DNA from: Actinopolymorpha alba DSM 45243
GTDB taxonomy: Bacteria > Actinomycetota > Actinomycetes > Propionibacteriales > Actinopolymorphaceae
Direction of reading: 5' to 3'
DNA: 64,000 bases
NCBI RefSeq assembly: GCF_000373925.1
Contig: NZ_KB892741.1
Location: 63,408-127,407, forward strand
Part shown: piece after piece, positions 19,269 through 28,915 of the stretch
Layout: every line of letters starts with the position of its first letter
Position numbering within the stretch: position 1 is the stretch's first letter
Notes under the pieces: generated by a model
Seen by the model: only the letters and a program-made list of their open reading frames with translations
Told to the model about the DNA's origin: nothing
Databases searched by the model: none
Position numbers and translations under genes: made by a program

Positions 19269-19305
19269 GACGTTGACCACGGCCGGACCGGCCGTGGTCA
19301 ACGTC
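19269..19305. repeat. 37-bp near-perfect palindrome
   Basis: GACGTTGACCACGGCCGG, one A, then the exact reverse complement of those 18 bases. It lies 17 bp after the previous hairpin. It could be a second terminator or a dispersed palindrome. The rest of 19306-19535 shows no gene or clear signal. Confidence 0.85.
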
Positions 19306-19535
19306 GTTCCTGGGCCTGGTCGGCGTCGTTCCTGACCCTGGTCGAGCCGCCATCCCCCAAAAATCCCGCGACGGAGCGTGAGATGGGGCGACAGGTGGCA
19401 TGACGGTTCAAAAGGTTCGTCGTTTCGAATCAAGAGGGGAGTAGCTTCGTCTCCGCATGAGTTTCGGCCGGGCCGTGACTCAGCCGGCGAAGTCCTACTT
19501 CGCCGGTGAAGTTCTCGAATATGGAGTACGAAGCA

Positions 19536-19802
19536 ATGAGTGAACGATCTGAAGGAGCGACAACCCACCCGATCAAGGGAACCTTCGACCTGAGCCGCGC
19601 CGAATGGCGTTCGGCCGTGTCCGGTGGTGACATCGAGGTCGCGTTTGTGGACGACCTGATCGGCATGCGCAACGGTCAGGACCCGGGCAGTCCGGTGCTG
19701 GTCTTCACCCCTGGTGAGTGGGAAGCGTTTCTGGCGGGAGCCAAGGACGGAGAGTTCGATCCTTCCGAACTCGACGAGCCGTCCGAAGCGACCGCTGGTT
19801 AG
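19536..19802 (+). CDS. DUF397 family protein
   Basis: 88 aa. FDLSRAEWRSAVSGGDIEVAFVDDLIGMRNGQ and FTPGEWEAFLAGAKDGEF are the DUF397 pattern, although the first part is longer than quoted in single motifs here: look for SRAEWR, VAFVDD, GMRN and EWEAFLAG. Such proteins usually lie next to an XRE-type helix-turn-helix regulator and act in small regulatory pairs. No such partner is adjacent here, so it is an orphan. ATG at 19536 has GGAG 9 nt upstream; the GTG at 19506 is possible. The N terminus reads MSERSEG, like other genes with the SERSER start motif. Confidence 0.75.
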   Translation: MSERSEGATTHPIKGTFDLSRAEWRSAVSGGDIEVAFVDDLIGMRNGQDPGSPVLVFTPGEWEAFLAGAKDGEFDPSELDEPSEATAG

Positions 19803-19997
19803 GGAGTTCGTGTCAATCCTCCGGCTGCCCTTCAGAGGGGTCTGGACCAGGGAATTCATTCTCCTGATCGTGAACGGGTAACCGGCGGCCTTTGCGGTTG
19901 TACGAGATTCAAGTGGTTTGCAGGATCGGACACCGTGGGCGGGAGGTGTCCGATTCGACCGCCGCGGCACGTGGGGTTTTCATGATCCTTCCGGCTG

Positions 19998-21764
19998 TCA
20001 TTCGGTGACCTGCCACTCAGTGATCTGCCACTCGGTGAGGCCACCGGAGTTTCGGCCGGCGTGCCAGTGCTGGCTCGGGCGGAACGCCTCCGCGAATCGC
20101 TGGTCGTGACTGACCGCGATCGTCGTACCCCCGAAGCCGGCGAGCGCCAGGTCGAGGACGTCGAGGGATTCGAAGTCGAGAAAGTTCGTGGGTTCGTCCA
20201 GGAGCAACAGCCCCTGGCCGCCGTTGACGAGGCAGGCGAGGAGCAGCCGGCGGATCTCACCGGCCGACAGGGTGCCGACGGGGCGCCGGATCTGCTCAGG
20301 GTCGAAGAGGTAGGAGTCGAGGAGCCGCTCGGCGTCCTCCTCGTACAACGGGACCTGGCGGCGTAGGTAGTCAAGCGCCGGCATCCGCAGCGGCAGTCGA
20401 TCATGCACCTGCGGCAGCATGCCCACGGCCGTCCCAAGCGTGAAGGTGCCCATGGTCGGTGCGAGACCACCGGCGAGCACCTCGAGCAGGGTGGACTTGC
20501 CGGCGCCGTTCTCGCCGGTCACCAGGATCCGTTCGCAACCACGTGCGGCCGCGGAGAACGCCTGCCACAGTGGCCCGTCAGCACGGCTCGCCACGAGCTG
20601 GTCGAACGCCAGGACCGTCGCCGTCGGATCGGTGACGGCCGCGAAGTCCAGGACGAGCGGTGGGCGTTCTTCGGGGCGCTCGATCCAGCGGGCGGAGGTC
20701 ATCTCCCGCAGGAGCCGTCGCTCGCGGGCCTTCGCCTTCTTCGCCACCTTCTTGGCGTACCTGCGTAGCTTGTCGTTGTTCGTCGTCAGCTCGGTCCGCA
20801 AGGCCTGGTTGACAGTACGTTCGATGTCCTCGGCAAGCCGGCGGCGGTGCTTCTCCTGCGCCTCCCAGTCGGCGAGGAGCCGGACCCGTCGCCGGTGCTT
20901 CTCCGCGCGGTACGCCGTGTAGCCGCCTTCGTAGAACTCCGCCCGGTCCGTGAGCACGTCGAGTTCGACGATCCGGTGGACGACGTGATCGAGGAACGCC
21001 CGGTCATGCGTCACGACCACCACCACACCGCGGTAGTTGGCGAGGTAGTCGGCGAGCCAGCGCAGGCCAGCGAGATCGAGGTGGTTGGTGGGTTCGTCGA
21101 GCAGCAGGATGCTCGGGCGCTCCAGCAGCAGGCGGGCCAGCATGAGCCGGGACCGCTGGCCGCCACTGACCTCGGCAAGAGGCCGCCGTTCGTCGATGGC
21201 GGCGACGCCCAGGCGTTCGCGTACTTCGGCGGCTCGGGCCTGCGCCTCCCAGCCGCCGAGCAACTCGAACCTGTCCTGGAGGATGGCGTACTCCGCGAGT
21301 ACGTCGGATACGTCGGGATCGCCGGTCTCGGCGGTCCTGCCGGCAGGCGCACCGTCACTCATCGCCAGCTCGAGCTCGCGGAGGCGGTTGCTGATCTCGT
21401 GCACCTCACCGAGCCCGCCATCGAGGAAAGCACCCACGGTGACGTCCGGATCGGTGACCTCGGCGTCGAGGTAGCCCACGCGGTCGTTGGGGCCGTAGCT
21501 GACGGACCCGCGGTCAGGTCGCACCCGCCCGGCGAGGATGCGTAGGAGCGTCGACTTGCCGGCGCCGTTCGGCCCGACCAGCCCGATCCGCTCGCCGGCG
21601 TTGACGATCAGGCTGACGTCGTTGAAGAGCGGATCGCCGTCGTGGCTCTTGGCGAGCCCGGATGCCTTGAGGACAGCCGCGCCGGTCGCATGGGACGGAC
21701 CGGTGGTACGGGATGGATTGGTGGCACGGGACAACGCGTCAGAAAAGGATGTGGATGCGGTCAT
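19998..21764 (-). CDS. ABC-F family ATPase (ribosome-associated, possible antibiotic resistance type)
   Basis: 588 aa, two ABC domains and no membrane segments. Domain 1 has GPNGAGKST, VSGGQRSRLMLARLLL and LLLDEPTNHLDL. Domain 2 has GENGAGKST, a less usual signature LSAGEIRRLLLA, and LLLDEPTNFLD. The linker between them (about 290-380) is Arg/Lys-rich and helical, as in ABC-F proteins that reach into the ribosome to rescue or protect it. Housekeeping or resistance type cannot be decided from sequence alone. The upstream region, with a three-codon ORF and a start-proximal hairpin, resembles inducible resistance genes. ATG at 21764 lacks a strong Shine-Dalgarno. Confidence 0.88.
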   Translation of the reverse strand: MTASTSFSDALSRATNPSRTTGPSHATGAAVLKASGLAKSHDGDPLFNDVSLIVNAGERIGLVGPNGAGKSTLLRILAGRVRPDRGSVSYGPNDRVGYLDAEVTDPDVTVGAFLDGGLGEVHEISNRLRELELAMSDGAPAGRTAETGDPDVSDVLAEYAILQDRFELLGGWEAQARAAEVRERLGVAAIDERRPLAEVSGGQRSRLMLARLLLERPSILLLDEPTNHLDLAGLRWLADYLANYRGVVVVVTHDRAFLDHVVHRIVELDVLTDRAEFYEGGYTAYRAEKHRRRVRLLADWEAQEKHRRRLAEDIERTVNQALRTELTTNNDKLRRYAKKVAKKAKARERRLLREMTSARWIERPEERPPLVLDFAAVTDPTATVLAFDQLVASRADGPLWQAFSAAARGCERILVTGENGAGKSTLLEVLAGGLAPTMGTFTLGTAVGMLPQVHDRLPLRMPALDYLRRQVPLYEEDAERLLDSYLFDPEQIRRPVGTLSAGEIRRLLLACLVNGGQGLLLLDEPTNFLDFESLDVLDLALAGFGGTTIAVSHDQRFAEAFRPSQHWHAGRNSGGLTEWQITEWQVTE

Positions 21765-21771
21765 GACGCCC

Positions 21772-21835
21772 CAGGAACTCGAAGGGTGCCGCCGGCGGAA
21801 ACCACCAGGCGGCGCGTGCTGAGGGGGAGTTCCTG
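21772..21835 (-). promoter_or_regulatory. Two-tier hairpin in the ABC-F 5' leader
   Basis: On the minus strand CAGGAACTC (21827-21835) pairs with GAGTTCCTG (21772-21780), 7 nt before the ATG. Inside it a GC-rich hairpin forms between GCCGCCTGG and CCGCCGGCGGC. The 5' arm starts immediately after the stop codon of the three-codon ORF, so a ribosome paused there would mask that arm and free the region next to the ABC-F start. Confidence 0.55.
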
Positions 21836-21847
21836 TCAGTTGCCCAC
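21836..21847 (-). CDS. Three-codon leaderless upstream ORF of the ABC-F gene
   Basis: GTG GGC AAC TGA (Met-Gly-Asn). The GTG is 6 nt after the -10 box TAGTCT, as in the ilvB and cimA leaders, so it would be at or near the 5' end of the mRNA. Its TGA directly abuts the hairpin arm at 21835. Minimal start-stop ORFs can act as sensors of ribosome-targeting drugs; that role here is inference. Confidence 0.45.
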   Translation of the reverse strand: MGN

Positions 21848-21853
21848 GGAGGG

Positions 21854-21884
21854 AGACTACCCCGGCCGCACCGAACCACGTCAA
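21854..21884 (-). promoter_or_regulatory. Promoter of the ABC-F transcript
   Basis: On the minus strand TTGACG (complement of 21879-21884), a 19-nt spacer, then TAGTCT (complement of 21854-21859). Confidence 0.65.
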
Positions 21885-21963
21885 CGCCAATAGTGGTCGC
21901 CCAATGAGGGTCGCGCAGCCCGCGACTGGGGGGTGGCCGGACGAGGCCCAATCGGGAGCCGGT

Positions 21964-21994
21964 TTGACCTGGTCACGGGGGTGTGTGCGAAACT
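21964..21994 (+). promoter_or_regulatory. Promoter of cimA leader transcript
   Basis: TTGACC (21964-21969), 19-nt spacer, GAAACT (21989-21994), then 6 nt to the leader peptide GTG. Confidence 0.65.
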
Positions 21995-22000
21995 GCCGAG

Positions 22001-22033
22001 GTGATGAAGTCTTTCACCATGATCATTATGTGA
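22001..22033 (+). CDS. cimA attenuation leader peptide
   Basis: Ten codons, GTG to TGA: MMKSFTMIIM. It contains adjacent ATC and ATT isoleucine codons near the end, fitting control of an isoleucine-pathway gene. It begins 6 nt after a -10 box and has no usable Shine-Dalgarno, so it is probably leaderless. A GCGCG...CGCGC pairing (about 22033-22065) and a terminator (22066-22095) follow, then cimA at 22167. Same layout as the ilvB leader. Confidence 0.72.
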   Translation: MMKSFTMIIM

Positions 22034-22065
22034 GCGCGCCGGGCAGACTTGTTGTCCAGCGCGCA

Positions 22066-22095
22066 AACCTCTCGCCCCCGGCGGGAGGTTTTTTT
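22066..22095 (+). terminator. Attenuator terminator upstream of cimA
   Basis: AACCTCTCGC and GCGGGAGGTT (10 pairs, one G-U) around CCCCG, followed directly by TTTTT. It is a strong intrinsic terminator placed before, not after, a gene. Confidence 0.88.
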
Positions 22096-22166
22096 GTTGT
22101 CTCCACCGACCTTCGATCGCCCCCTACCACCCGACCTCCGGCCAGGTTCGCAAGGAGCTTCACCCG

Positions 22167-23753
22167 ATGAGCGACTTCCAGGTCTACGACACGACGCTAC
22201 GCGACGGCGCCCAGCAAGAAGGGCTCAACCTCTCGGTCGAGGACAAGCTCTCGATCGCGCGGCACCTTGACGAACTCGGCGTAGGTTTCATTGAAGGCGG
22301 CTGGCCGGGTGCTAACCCCAAGGACACGGAGTTCTTCCGCCGGGCGAACGCGGAGCTGCGGCTCGGGCATGCGACGCTCGCGGCGTTCGGGGCGACCCGC
22401 CGTCCGGGGGTGCGGGCCGCGGACGATCCGCTCGTCGCCGCCCTCCGGGAGTCCCGGGCGAGCGTCGTCACCCTGGTCGCCAAGAGCCATGACCGCCATG
22501 TCGAGCTGGCGCTGCGTACCACGCTGAAGGAGAACCTCGCGATGGTGCGTGACACGGTGGAGCACCTGCGTTCCGGAGGCCAGCGGGTCTTCCTCGATGC
22601 CGAGCACTTCTTCGACGGCTACCGCGACAATCCGGCGTACGCCCTGGAGGTTGTGCGTACCGCCGCCGAAGCGGGTGCCGAGGTCATCGCGCTCTGCGAC
22701 ACCAACGGCGGCATGCTGCCCAACCAGGTGGGCGAGGTGGTCACTGCCGTGCTCGCCGGCACCGGCGCCCGGATCGGCATCCACTGCCACAACGACGCCG
22801 GCTGCGCGGTCGCCAACACCCTGGCCGCCGTGGATGCGGGCGCGACGCACGTCCAGGGGACGTTGAACGGCTACGGCGAACGCACCGGGAACGCCGACCT
22901 CGTGACCGTTGTCGCCAACCTGCAGCTCAAGCGCGGCCACGCCCTCGTACCCGACGCGGCTCTGCGCGAGGCGACCCGGATCGCGCACGCGGTGTCGGAG
23001 CTGACCAACGTCCCGCCGTACTCCCGACAGCCGTACGTCGGGGCGTCGGCCTTCACCCACAAGGCGGGTCTGCACGCCAGTGCGATCAAGGTGGACCCGA
23101 ATCTCTACCAGCACACGGATCCGGAGTACGTCGGCAACGACATGCGGCTGCTGGTCTCCGACATGGCGGGCCGGGCGAGCATCGAGCTGAAGGGCCGCGA
23201 ACTCGGGTACGACCTTGCCGGCGACCGGGAGCTGGTCACCCGGATCGCCGACCGGGTGAAGGCGCTGGAGGCGCGGGGCTACACGTTCGAGGCGGCGGAC
23301 GCGTCGTTCGAGCTACTGCTCATCGAGGAGGCCGACGGAGCGCGGCCGAAGTACTTCGACGTGGAATCGTGGCGGGTGATCACCGACTCCCGTCCGGGCG
23401 AGGAGGCCGCCTCGGAGGCGACGGTCAAGCTGACGGCCAACGGTGAGCGGATGATCGTGACCGGCGAGGGAAACGGTCCGGTCAACGCGCTCGACAGCGC
23501 GCTGCGGGGCGCCATCGGTCAGGCGTATCCGGCCGTCGAAAAGCTGGATCTCATCGACTACCGAGTGCGCATCCTGGACTCCGGGCATGGGACGGACGCC
23601 GTTATCAGAGTTCTGATCGAGCTGTCCGACGGCGAGGAGTCGTGGGAGACGGTCGGGGTGGGCCACAACATCGTGGAGGCATCCTGGGAGGCGCTGGTCG
23701 ACGGCGTGACGTACGGCCTGGTGCGTGCGAAGGTCGAGCGCCTGGGCTCCTGA
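22167..23753 (+). CDS. cimA: (R)-citramalate synthase
   Basis: 528 aa, DRE-TIM metallolyase. Condenses pyruvate and acetyl-CoA to citramalate, giving isoleucine precursors without threonine deaminase. YDTTLRDGAQQEG is the active-site start, EGGWPGANPKD is characteristic of CimA rather than LeuA, and HCHNDAGCAVAN holds metal ligands. The C-terminal ~150 residues form the allosteric domain (isoleucine-binding in the family). AAGGAG lies 9 nt before the ATG. LeuCD and LeuB also process citramalate, so they serve this route as well. The Ile-Ile leader upstream supports the isoleucine role. Confidence 0.93.
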   Translation: MSDFQVYDTTLRDGAQQEGLNLSVEDKLSIARHLDELGVGFIEGGWPGANPKDTEFFRRANAELRLGHATLAAFGATRRPGVRAADDPLVAALRESRASVVTLVAKSHDRHVELALRTTLKENLAMVRDTVEHLRSGGQRVFLDAEHFFDGYRDNPAYALEVVRTAAEAGAEVIALCDTNGGMLPNQVGEVVTAVLAGTGARIGIHCHNDAGCAVANTLAAVDAGATHVQGTLNGYGERTGNADLVTVVANLQLKRGHALVPDAALREATRIAHAVSELTNVPPYSRQPYVGASAFTHKAGLHASAIKVDPNLYQHTDPEYVGNDMRLLVSDMAGRASIELKGRELGYDLAGDRELVTRIADRVKALEARGYTFEAADASFELLLIEEADGARPKYFDVESWRVITDSRPGEEAASEATVKLTANGERMIVTGEGNGPVNALDSALRGAIGQAYPAVEKLDLIDYRVRILDSGHGTDAVIRVLIELSDGEESWETVGVGHNIVEASWEALVDGVTYGLVRAKVERLGS

Positions 23754-23846
23754 ACACCAACCGCCCCTGCACCTGAACCGCGTCGGCGCGCCGAGCCTTC
23801 TCCTCCACGACCCAATGCCGATGGAGGAAACGCCGGCAGAACCCCA

Positions 23847-25131
23847 TTAGGTGCGGATCGGGCGTTGGTTGATGTCGATCCAGGGTGGGGGTATGTATTC
23901 GGGTCTGCCGTTTGGTCCCATGCATACTTGCCAGCCGCTGTTGTGGATGACGTTATGGTGGGCGCTGCATAACAGGACGCCGTTGTTCAGGTCTGTTCGA
24001 CCCCCGTCTACCCAGTGAACTAGATGGTGAGCGTCGCACCATTTGGCGGGACGGGTCGCAGTCTGGGAAATTGCATTCCATCCCGTCCCGAATTCCTAGC
24101 GCGTGGCGTTGGGCGGCGGTGAAGAAGCGGGTCGTACGCCCGAGGTCGAGCACGTGACCTTTGCCGTCGAGAACGGCGGGGATGACGTCAGCGTCGCAGG
24201 CCAGCAGTCTCGCTGTCTCTGCGGAGATCTGTTCGCCGCTGTCCAACGTCGCGTAGCCGATCCCTGTGACGAGTTGGGCCAGCGTCATGGTGAGGATGAT
24301 CTGTGGCTTCGTCCCACCACGCGTGGGCGCCTCTCCCGCGGCAAGAGCCAGATCAAGCATTTCGACGAAGGCGTCGCCCAGGCGGCGGGACGCGGTGCGG
24401 GTGTCGGGTCCGTTCGCGTCGGTCTTTCGTGGCCCTGCTAGCGGGTCGAGGAGTGCTTTCAGGCGTGCCATCTCATCAACGGGCAGTTGAATGCGGGCAC
24501 TGTGAAGTCCGGGCCCTGCTTGGGAGAACGTGATGGATCGCTTCTGCTCGGCCCGTTTGCGTTCCCGCTCCAGTTGCTCACCCAGGCGCCGCTCGGCCTC
24601 CTCTGGCGCGATGGCCTCGTACAGCTGATTCCCCAACTGCCGTAGCTCTTTCGGATCGTGCTGGGTGGCCAACTCCAGCAGACGTGTCTCACCTTCGCGT
24701 TTCTGGTCGTCGCTGATGTCGTTGGGCAGAAGGTTGATCGACTCGCGGATGATCTTGGCGTGCGGTGCTGAGATCCGGCCCGCGACAAGTGCCTGCCCGG
24801 TGGCCTGAAGGTTGGCCTCCAACGCCTTGGCGAGTTTCACGTCCGCGCCGACAGCGCCGGGGCGAAGGTGCAGCTTGTGTCGCAGCCACGCCGCGGTCGA
24901 GGTCGCACCAGCCTGGGAGGCAAGCTCCCGCGTATCAACATCATGGATGAGCCGCAGCCGCAAAGCCTCAGCCATAGCGACGATCTGGTGCACCTGCTCC
25001 AGCCCGTCAGCAGTGTCGGCGTCCGTACACGACCAGAAAGAGGATTTCAACGCCTGAGCAAGCCCGTCCTGGACCATGTCCGGCAACCCCCGCAGTGGCC
25101 GCGTGGGCGGGGCGCCAGTCGTGACATCCAT
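23847..25131 (-). pseudogene. DUF222 / HNH endonuclease domain gene, frameshifted near the HNH domain
   Basis: The first ~360 residues read as a DUF222 (13E12-repeat) protein: ASQAGATSTAAWLRHKL, AHAKIIRESI-like ISAPHAKIIRES, and GGTKPQIILTMTL are typical. At 24053-24055 (GGG on the plus strand) the frame shifts, and the continuous ORF ends in 38 unrelated Arg/Pro-rich residues at 23953. One base fewer there restores the HNH motif in the next frame: WCDAHHLVHWVDGGRTDLNN, LLCSAHHNVIH, ending at TAA 23847-23849. The HNH core is therefore out of frame; inactive gene or sequencing error. ATG at 25131 follows -10 box TAGCGT by 7 nt (leaderless). Confidence 0.85.
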
Positions 25132-25408
25132 AACCGAAACGCTATCGGCGACCACCGACAGAATCCCGCCCGAAAGAGCCTATTCCAAGAGCCTCAGGAA
25201 TGTAATTTTGCGTTGCCTTGAATATCTCTGAGTAAAACAACAGGTGAAGGTCCCGTTGATGAACCGCAGGTCTCGTGAACGGACCGCCGCCCATTTCTTG
25301 CTGGACCCAATCCGCGCGAAAGGGAGGGGAGTGGAAAGTTCTCTGGTCAGGACACGGAAAAGTCTCCACTGCATGGGAAGGGGCAAGGGGGCAAGGGGCG
25401 ATCGGCGG

Positions 25409-26350
25409 TCAGCGCGCGGCTTCAGGAGGCGACTCGACACCGACGGTGTGGGCTGAGCCGCGACGGTGGGATCGCGCGAGCTCCAGAAGGAAGTCGCAAT
25501 GCGCAAGGAGACGTTGACGGAGCCCGTTCGCTCTGTCCGCGCACCCGCGCTGCGCCGCGGCGTACTCCGCCTTACCCTCCGGTGTCTCGATCCGTACCGG
25601 CTCGTATCCCAACGCTGCCAGGTCGTACGGCGAGGCCCGCATGTCGAGCGTGCGGATCTCGCGAGCGAGTTCGAAGGAGTCGGCGAGGAGTTCTGAAGGG
25701 GTGAGCGGCGCCAGCTTGTACGTCCACTTGTAGAGATCCATGTTGGCGTGGAGGCAACCGCTCTGCTCGAGAGCCACCTGCGTCTCCCGCACCGGCTGCA
25801 ATGCGTTGCGGGGTCGCGCCGGCTCGGTGAAGAACCGGAAGGCGTCGAAGTGCGAGCAACGGATCCGGTGCTGCTCGACCACCGTGTCGGTGCCGTCCGG
25901 GCCCAATCTGAGCGACCAACTCGCGTGCCGGATCTCGTCGGGGGACTGCCGGTAGACCATCGCCCACTCGTGGAGTCCGAAGCATCCGAACGACGCGGGG
26001 CGTTCCAGTGTGGCGGCCAGCAGGTCGCGGACCCAGCGGATCGTGTCAGCGCGGGCCGGGACCTGAGCGGGATCGACCGTCACGCCGCCGGCCACCTCGG
26101 AGTACTCCCGCATACGGGCGTACTCCCGGGCCGCGCCACCAACGAGGATCACCCCGGCCCCCGGATGCCAGCGGCGAAGCCGAGCCGGGCGGTACGAGTA
26201 ATAGGTGAAGAGGAAGTCCTCGACCGGGTGGGATTCGCCCCGCTTCCGGCGTTCCAGATGCGGCCCCAACCAGCCGTCCACGCGAGCTTCGTGGGCGTCG
26301 CGGCGCGCGGTCCAGGCTGCTTCGGGCAGCGTCACGGGGGAGTCAGACAC
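25409..26350 (-). CDS. Conserved actinobacterial protein (often labelled 3-methyladenine DNA glycosylase)
   Basis: 313 aa. Conserved-looking segments are HPVEDFLFTYYSYRPARLRRW, which runs one longer than I should quote, so note HPVEDFLFTYY and RLRRWHPG; also FGCFGLHEWAMVYR, IRCSHFDAFRFF and CLHANMDLYKWTYKL. From memory, relatives in other actinobacteria carry the glycosylase label, but I see no helix-hairpin-helix or other glycosylase motif, so treat the function as unknown. GTG at 26350 lacks a Shine-Dalgarno and is 6 nt after TAACGT on the minus strand (leaderless). No neighbour suggests a pathway. Confidence 0.75.
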   Translation of the reverse strand: MSDSPVTLPEAAWTARRDAHEARVDGWLGPHLERRKRGESHPVEDFLFTYYSYRPARLRRWHPGAGVILVGGAAREYARMREYSEVAGGVTVDPAQVPARADTIRWVRDLLAATLERPASFGCFGLHEWAMVYRQSPDEIRHASWSLRLGPDGTDTVVEQHRIRCSHFDAFRFFTEPARPRNALQPVRETQVALEQSGCLHANMDLYKWTYKLAPLTPSELLADSFELAREIRTLDMRASPYDLAALGYEPVRIETPEGKAEYAAAQRGCADRANGLRQRLLAHCDFLLELARSHRRGSAHTVGVESPPEAAR

Positions 26351-26639
26351 CCCGCCACGTTAGCCGCTGGCCAGCTCGCCCCTCCGCGCCAGCTCACGCG
26401 CTGGCCGCAGTGCATCATCTCCTGGGCCGTCGGGGACATCATTGGTATTACAGCATTCTGGTCGTACACGTGTTCGCACAATAACGATCAGCGTGACCCC
26501 GCCCGCTCTTGGTCACCCACCCAAGTCGCCAGTATCCGGCGGTAGGCTGCGATTTCCGTTGACCTGGGAGCTTCAGGACACAACGGAAGCCAGCCCGTGA
26601 ATGATCACGGAGCCAGCGAGCACACGAAAGAGGATGGCC

Positions 26640-27419
26640 TTGCGAATCGCACGGTTCAGTGCCGGTGAAGATCCGAAGTACGCCGTGGTCGAAGGCGAGG
26701 AGGGCGCGGAAGTCCTTGCCGTGCTCGAGGGGGACCCGCTCTATCGGCCGATCCAGGCGACGGGCGAGCGACTCCCACTCGAAGACGTGCGTCTGCTCGC
26801 GCCGGTGATCCCACGCAGCAAGGTGGTCTGCGTGGGCCGCAACTACGCCGAGCACGCGGCCGAACTCGGTAACGAGGTTCCACCGGAGCCGTTGATCTTC
26901 CTCAAGCCCAACACGTCCGTGATCGGCCCGCTGGACGGCATCGTCTATCCCCGCCTGACCAGCGACCTCCACTTCGAAGGCGAACTCGCCTTGGTGATCA
27001 GCCGGATCTGCCGGCAGGTGCCGAAGGAACGCGCACACGACGTGATCCTCGGATACACCTGCGGCAACGACGTCACGGCGCGGGACCTGCAGAAGAAGGA
27101 CGGTCAGTGGGCTCGGGCCAAGGGGTTCGACACGTTCTGTCCACTGGGCCCGTGGATCGAGACCGACCTCGACGTCTCCGACGTCGAGCTGACGACCACG
27201 GTGAACGGCGAGGTACGCCAGCACGGCCGTACATCCCAGATGATTCACGACGTCGCTTCACTCATCGCCTATGTGAGTGAGTTCATGACCCTGCTCCCCG
27301 GTGACGTCCTGCTCACGGGCACCCCCGCGGGCGTCGGCCCGATGCGGGTCGGCGACAACGTGTCGGTCACCATCGAAGGTATCGGCACGCTGACCAACCG
27401 GGTGATCACTCATGACTGA
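26640..27419 (+). CDS. Fumarylacetoacetate hydrolase family protein
   Basis: About 259 aa. FAH fold: [12 protein letters not shown], the metal ligands in HFEGELALV and GNDVTARD, and [12 protein letters not shown]. Family members hydrolyse or decarboxylate acylpyruvates and related diketo acids; the substrate here is unknown. TTG at 26640 gives the family-typical start RIARFSAG and has AAGAGG 6 nt upstream. The ATG at 26634 touches the Shine-Dalgarno, and the ATG at 26601 has none. It overlaps gltX by 8 nt, so they are co-transcribed. Confidence 0.87.
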   Translation: MRIARFSAGEDPKYAVVEGEEGAEVLAVLEGDPLYRPIQATGERLPLEDVRLLAPVIPRSKVVCVGRNYAEHAAELGNEVPPEPLIFLKPNTSVIGPLDGIVYPRLTSDLHFEGELALVISRICRQVPKERAHDVILGYTCGNDVTARDLQKKDGQWARAKGFDTFCPLGPWIETDLDVSDVELTTTVNGEVRQHGRTSQMIHDVASLIAYVSEFMTLLPGDVLLTGTPAGVGPMRVGDNVSVTIEGIGTLTNRVITHD

Positions 27420-28908
27420 CGGAAGTCCGTCACGACCGGTCCGGACCCGCTTCGCGCCGTCCCCGAGCGGCGACCTGCATGTGGGCAACGTCAGGACCGC
27501 GTTGTACGCCTGGGCCTGGGCGCGACATACCGGCGGCAGCTTCATCGTCCGGATCGAGGACACCGACCGGTCCCGGGTCACCGACGAGGCCGTCGCGGCT
27601 GTCATCCGCTCCCTGCGCTGGCTCGGGCTTGACTGGGACGAGGGCCCGGAGGTGGGCGGCGACTACGGGCCTTATCTACAAAGCGAACGGCTGGCGTTCT
27701 ATTCGGAGTGGGCCGAGCGGTTCCTCGCCGAGGGCGCTGCCTACCACTGCTACTGCACGCAGGAGGAACTTGACGCTGAGCGGGAAGCCCAGCGCGCCAA
27801 GGGCTTGCCGCCCGGCTACAGCGGCCGCTGTCGCGATCTCGAAGCCGGCCAGGTGACGGCGTACCAAGCCGAGGGCCGGCGGCCCGTCGTACGTTTCAGG
27901 ATGCCGCGAGGCACCACCGTCGTTCACGACACGATCCGCGGGGAGGTGGTGTTCGACCACGCCAACATCCCCGACTTCGTGATCATGCGCGCGAACGGCT
28001 ATCCGCTCTACAACCTCGCCGCCTCGGTCGACGACGCCCTGATGAGGATCACCCACATCGTGCGGGGCGACGACCTGCTCGCGTCGACGCCCCGGCAGAT
28101 CGCGATCCTTCGGGCGATGGGCGTGCCCGAAGAGGATCTGCCGGTCTACACCCATTGCCCGTACGTCCTCGACCCCGACGGCAAGCCGCTGTCGAAGCGA
28201 TACGGTTCGTCGGCGATCTCGTGGTACCGCCAGAACGGCTACCTCCCCGAGGCCGTCGTCAACTACCTCGCGCTCCTCGGCTGGTCCCCAGGAAGAGACC
28301 GCGAGGACCTCACACTCACCGCACTCGCCGAGATCTTCGACCTCAGTCGGGTGGGCGCAACCGCCGGGCGGCTCGACCCGAAGAAGCTCGACGCCATCAA
28401 CGGCGACAAGATCCGGGCACTCGACCCGGAGGATCTCGTCCGCCGCATCATGCCGTTCCTGCGAACCGCCGGCCTCGTCAGTGACCCGCCCCTGCCGGAG
28501 CAGACGCACATCGTGCGCGCGGCGGCCCCGCTCGTCCAGGAACGCCTTTCCCACCTTGACGAAGCGGCCGAGATGCTCGCGTTTCTGCTGGTACGCGAGG
28601 ACGTCTTCACCGTCGACCCGGAGTCGGCGGCGAGGGTGCTCGTCGAGGACGCGAAAGCGGTGCTCGAGGCAGCCGACGCGGCGCTGCGCAACCTGTCCAC
28701 GTGGGATCGCGCGTCGATCGAGCAGACGCTCCGGCACGTGCTGATCGACGAACTCGGCCGCCGGCCCAAGCACGCCTTCGGTCCCGTGCGGGTCGCCGTC
28801 ACCGGGCGCCGGGTGTCGCCGCCGTTGTTCGAGTCGCTGGAGCTACTGGGCCGGGAGCGTACGCTCACCCGGATCCGCCACGCCCTCGACCAGCACGTCG
28901 GCGCCTGA
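27412..28908 (+). CDS. gltX: Glutamyl-tRNA synthetase
   Basis: 498 aa, class I. The HIGH motif is HVGN in [18 protein letters not shown], the KMSKS motif is LSKRYG, and [10 protein letters not shown] appears as [31 protein letters not shown] and STPRQIAIL are conserved GluRS segments. It charges tRNA-Glu, and in many actinobacteria also tRNA-Gln before amidation. Both a tRNA-Gln and a tRNA-Glu gene lie about 1 kb downstream. The start ATG lies inside the 3' end of the FAH-family gene. Confidence 0.96.
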   Translation: MTDGSPSRPVRTRFAPSPSGDLHVGNVRTALYAWAWARHTGGSFIVRIEDTDRSRVTDEAVAAVIRSLRWLGLDWDEGPEVGGDYGPYLQSERLAFYSEWAERFLAEGAAYHCYCTQEELDAEREAQRAKGLPPGYSGRCRDLEAGQVTAYQAEGRRPVVRFRMPRGTTVVHDTIRGEVVFDHANIPDFVIMRANGYPLYNLAASVDDALMRITHIVRGDDLLASTPRQIAILRAMGVPEEDLPVYTHCPYVLDPDGKPLSKRYGSSAISWYRQNGYLPEAVVNYLALLGWSPGRDREDLTLTALAEIFDLSRVGATAGRLDPKKLDAINGDKIRALDPEDLVRRIMPFLRTAGLVSDPPLPEQTHIVRAAAPLVQERLSHLDEAAEMLAFLLVREDVFTVDPESAARVLVEDAKAVLEAADAALRNLSTWDRASIEQTLRHVLIDELGRRPKHAFGPVRVAVTGRRVSPPLFESLELLGRERTLTRIRHALDQHVGA

Positions 28909-28915
28909 GCAACCC

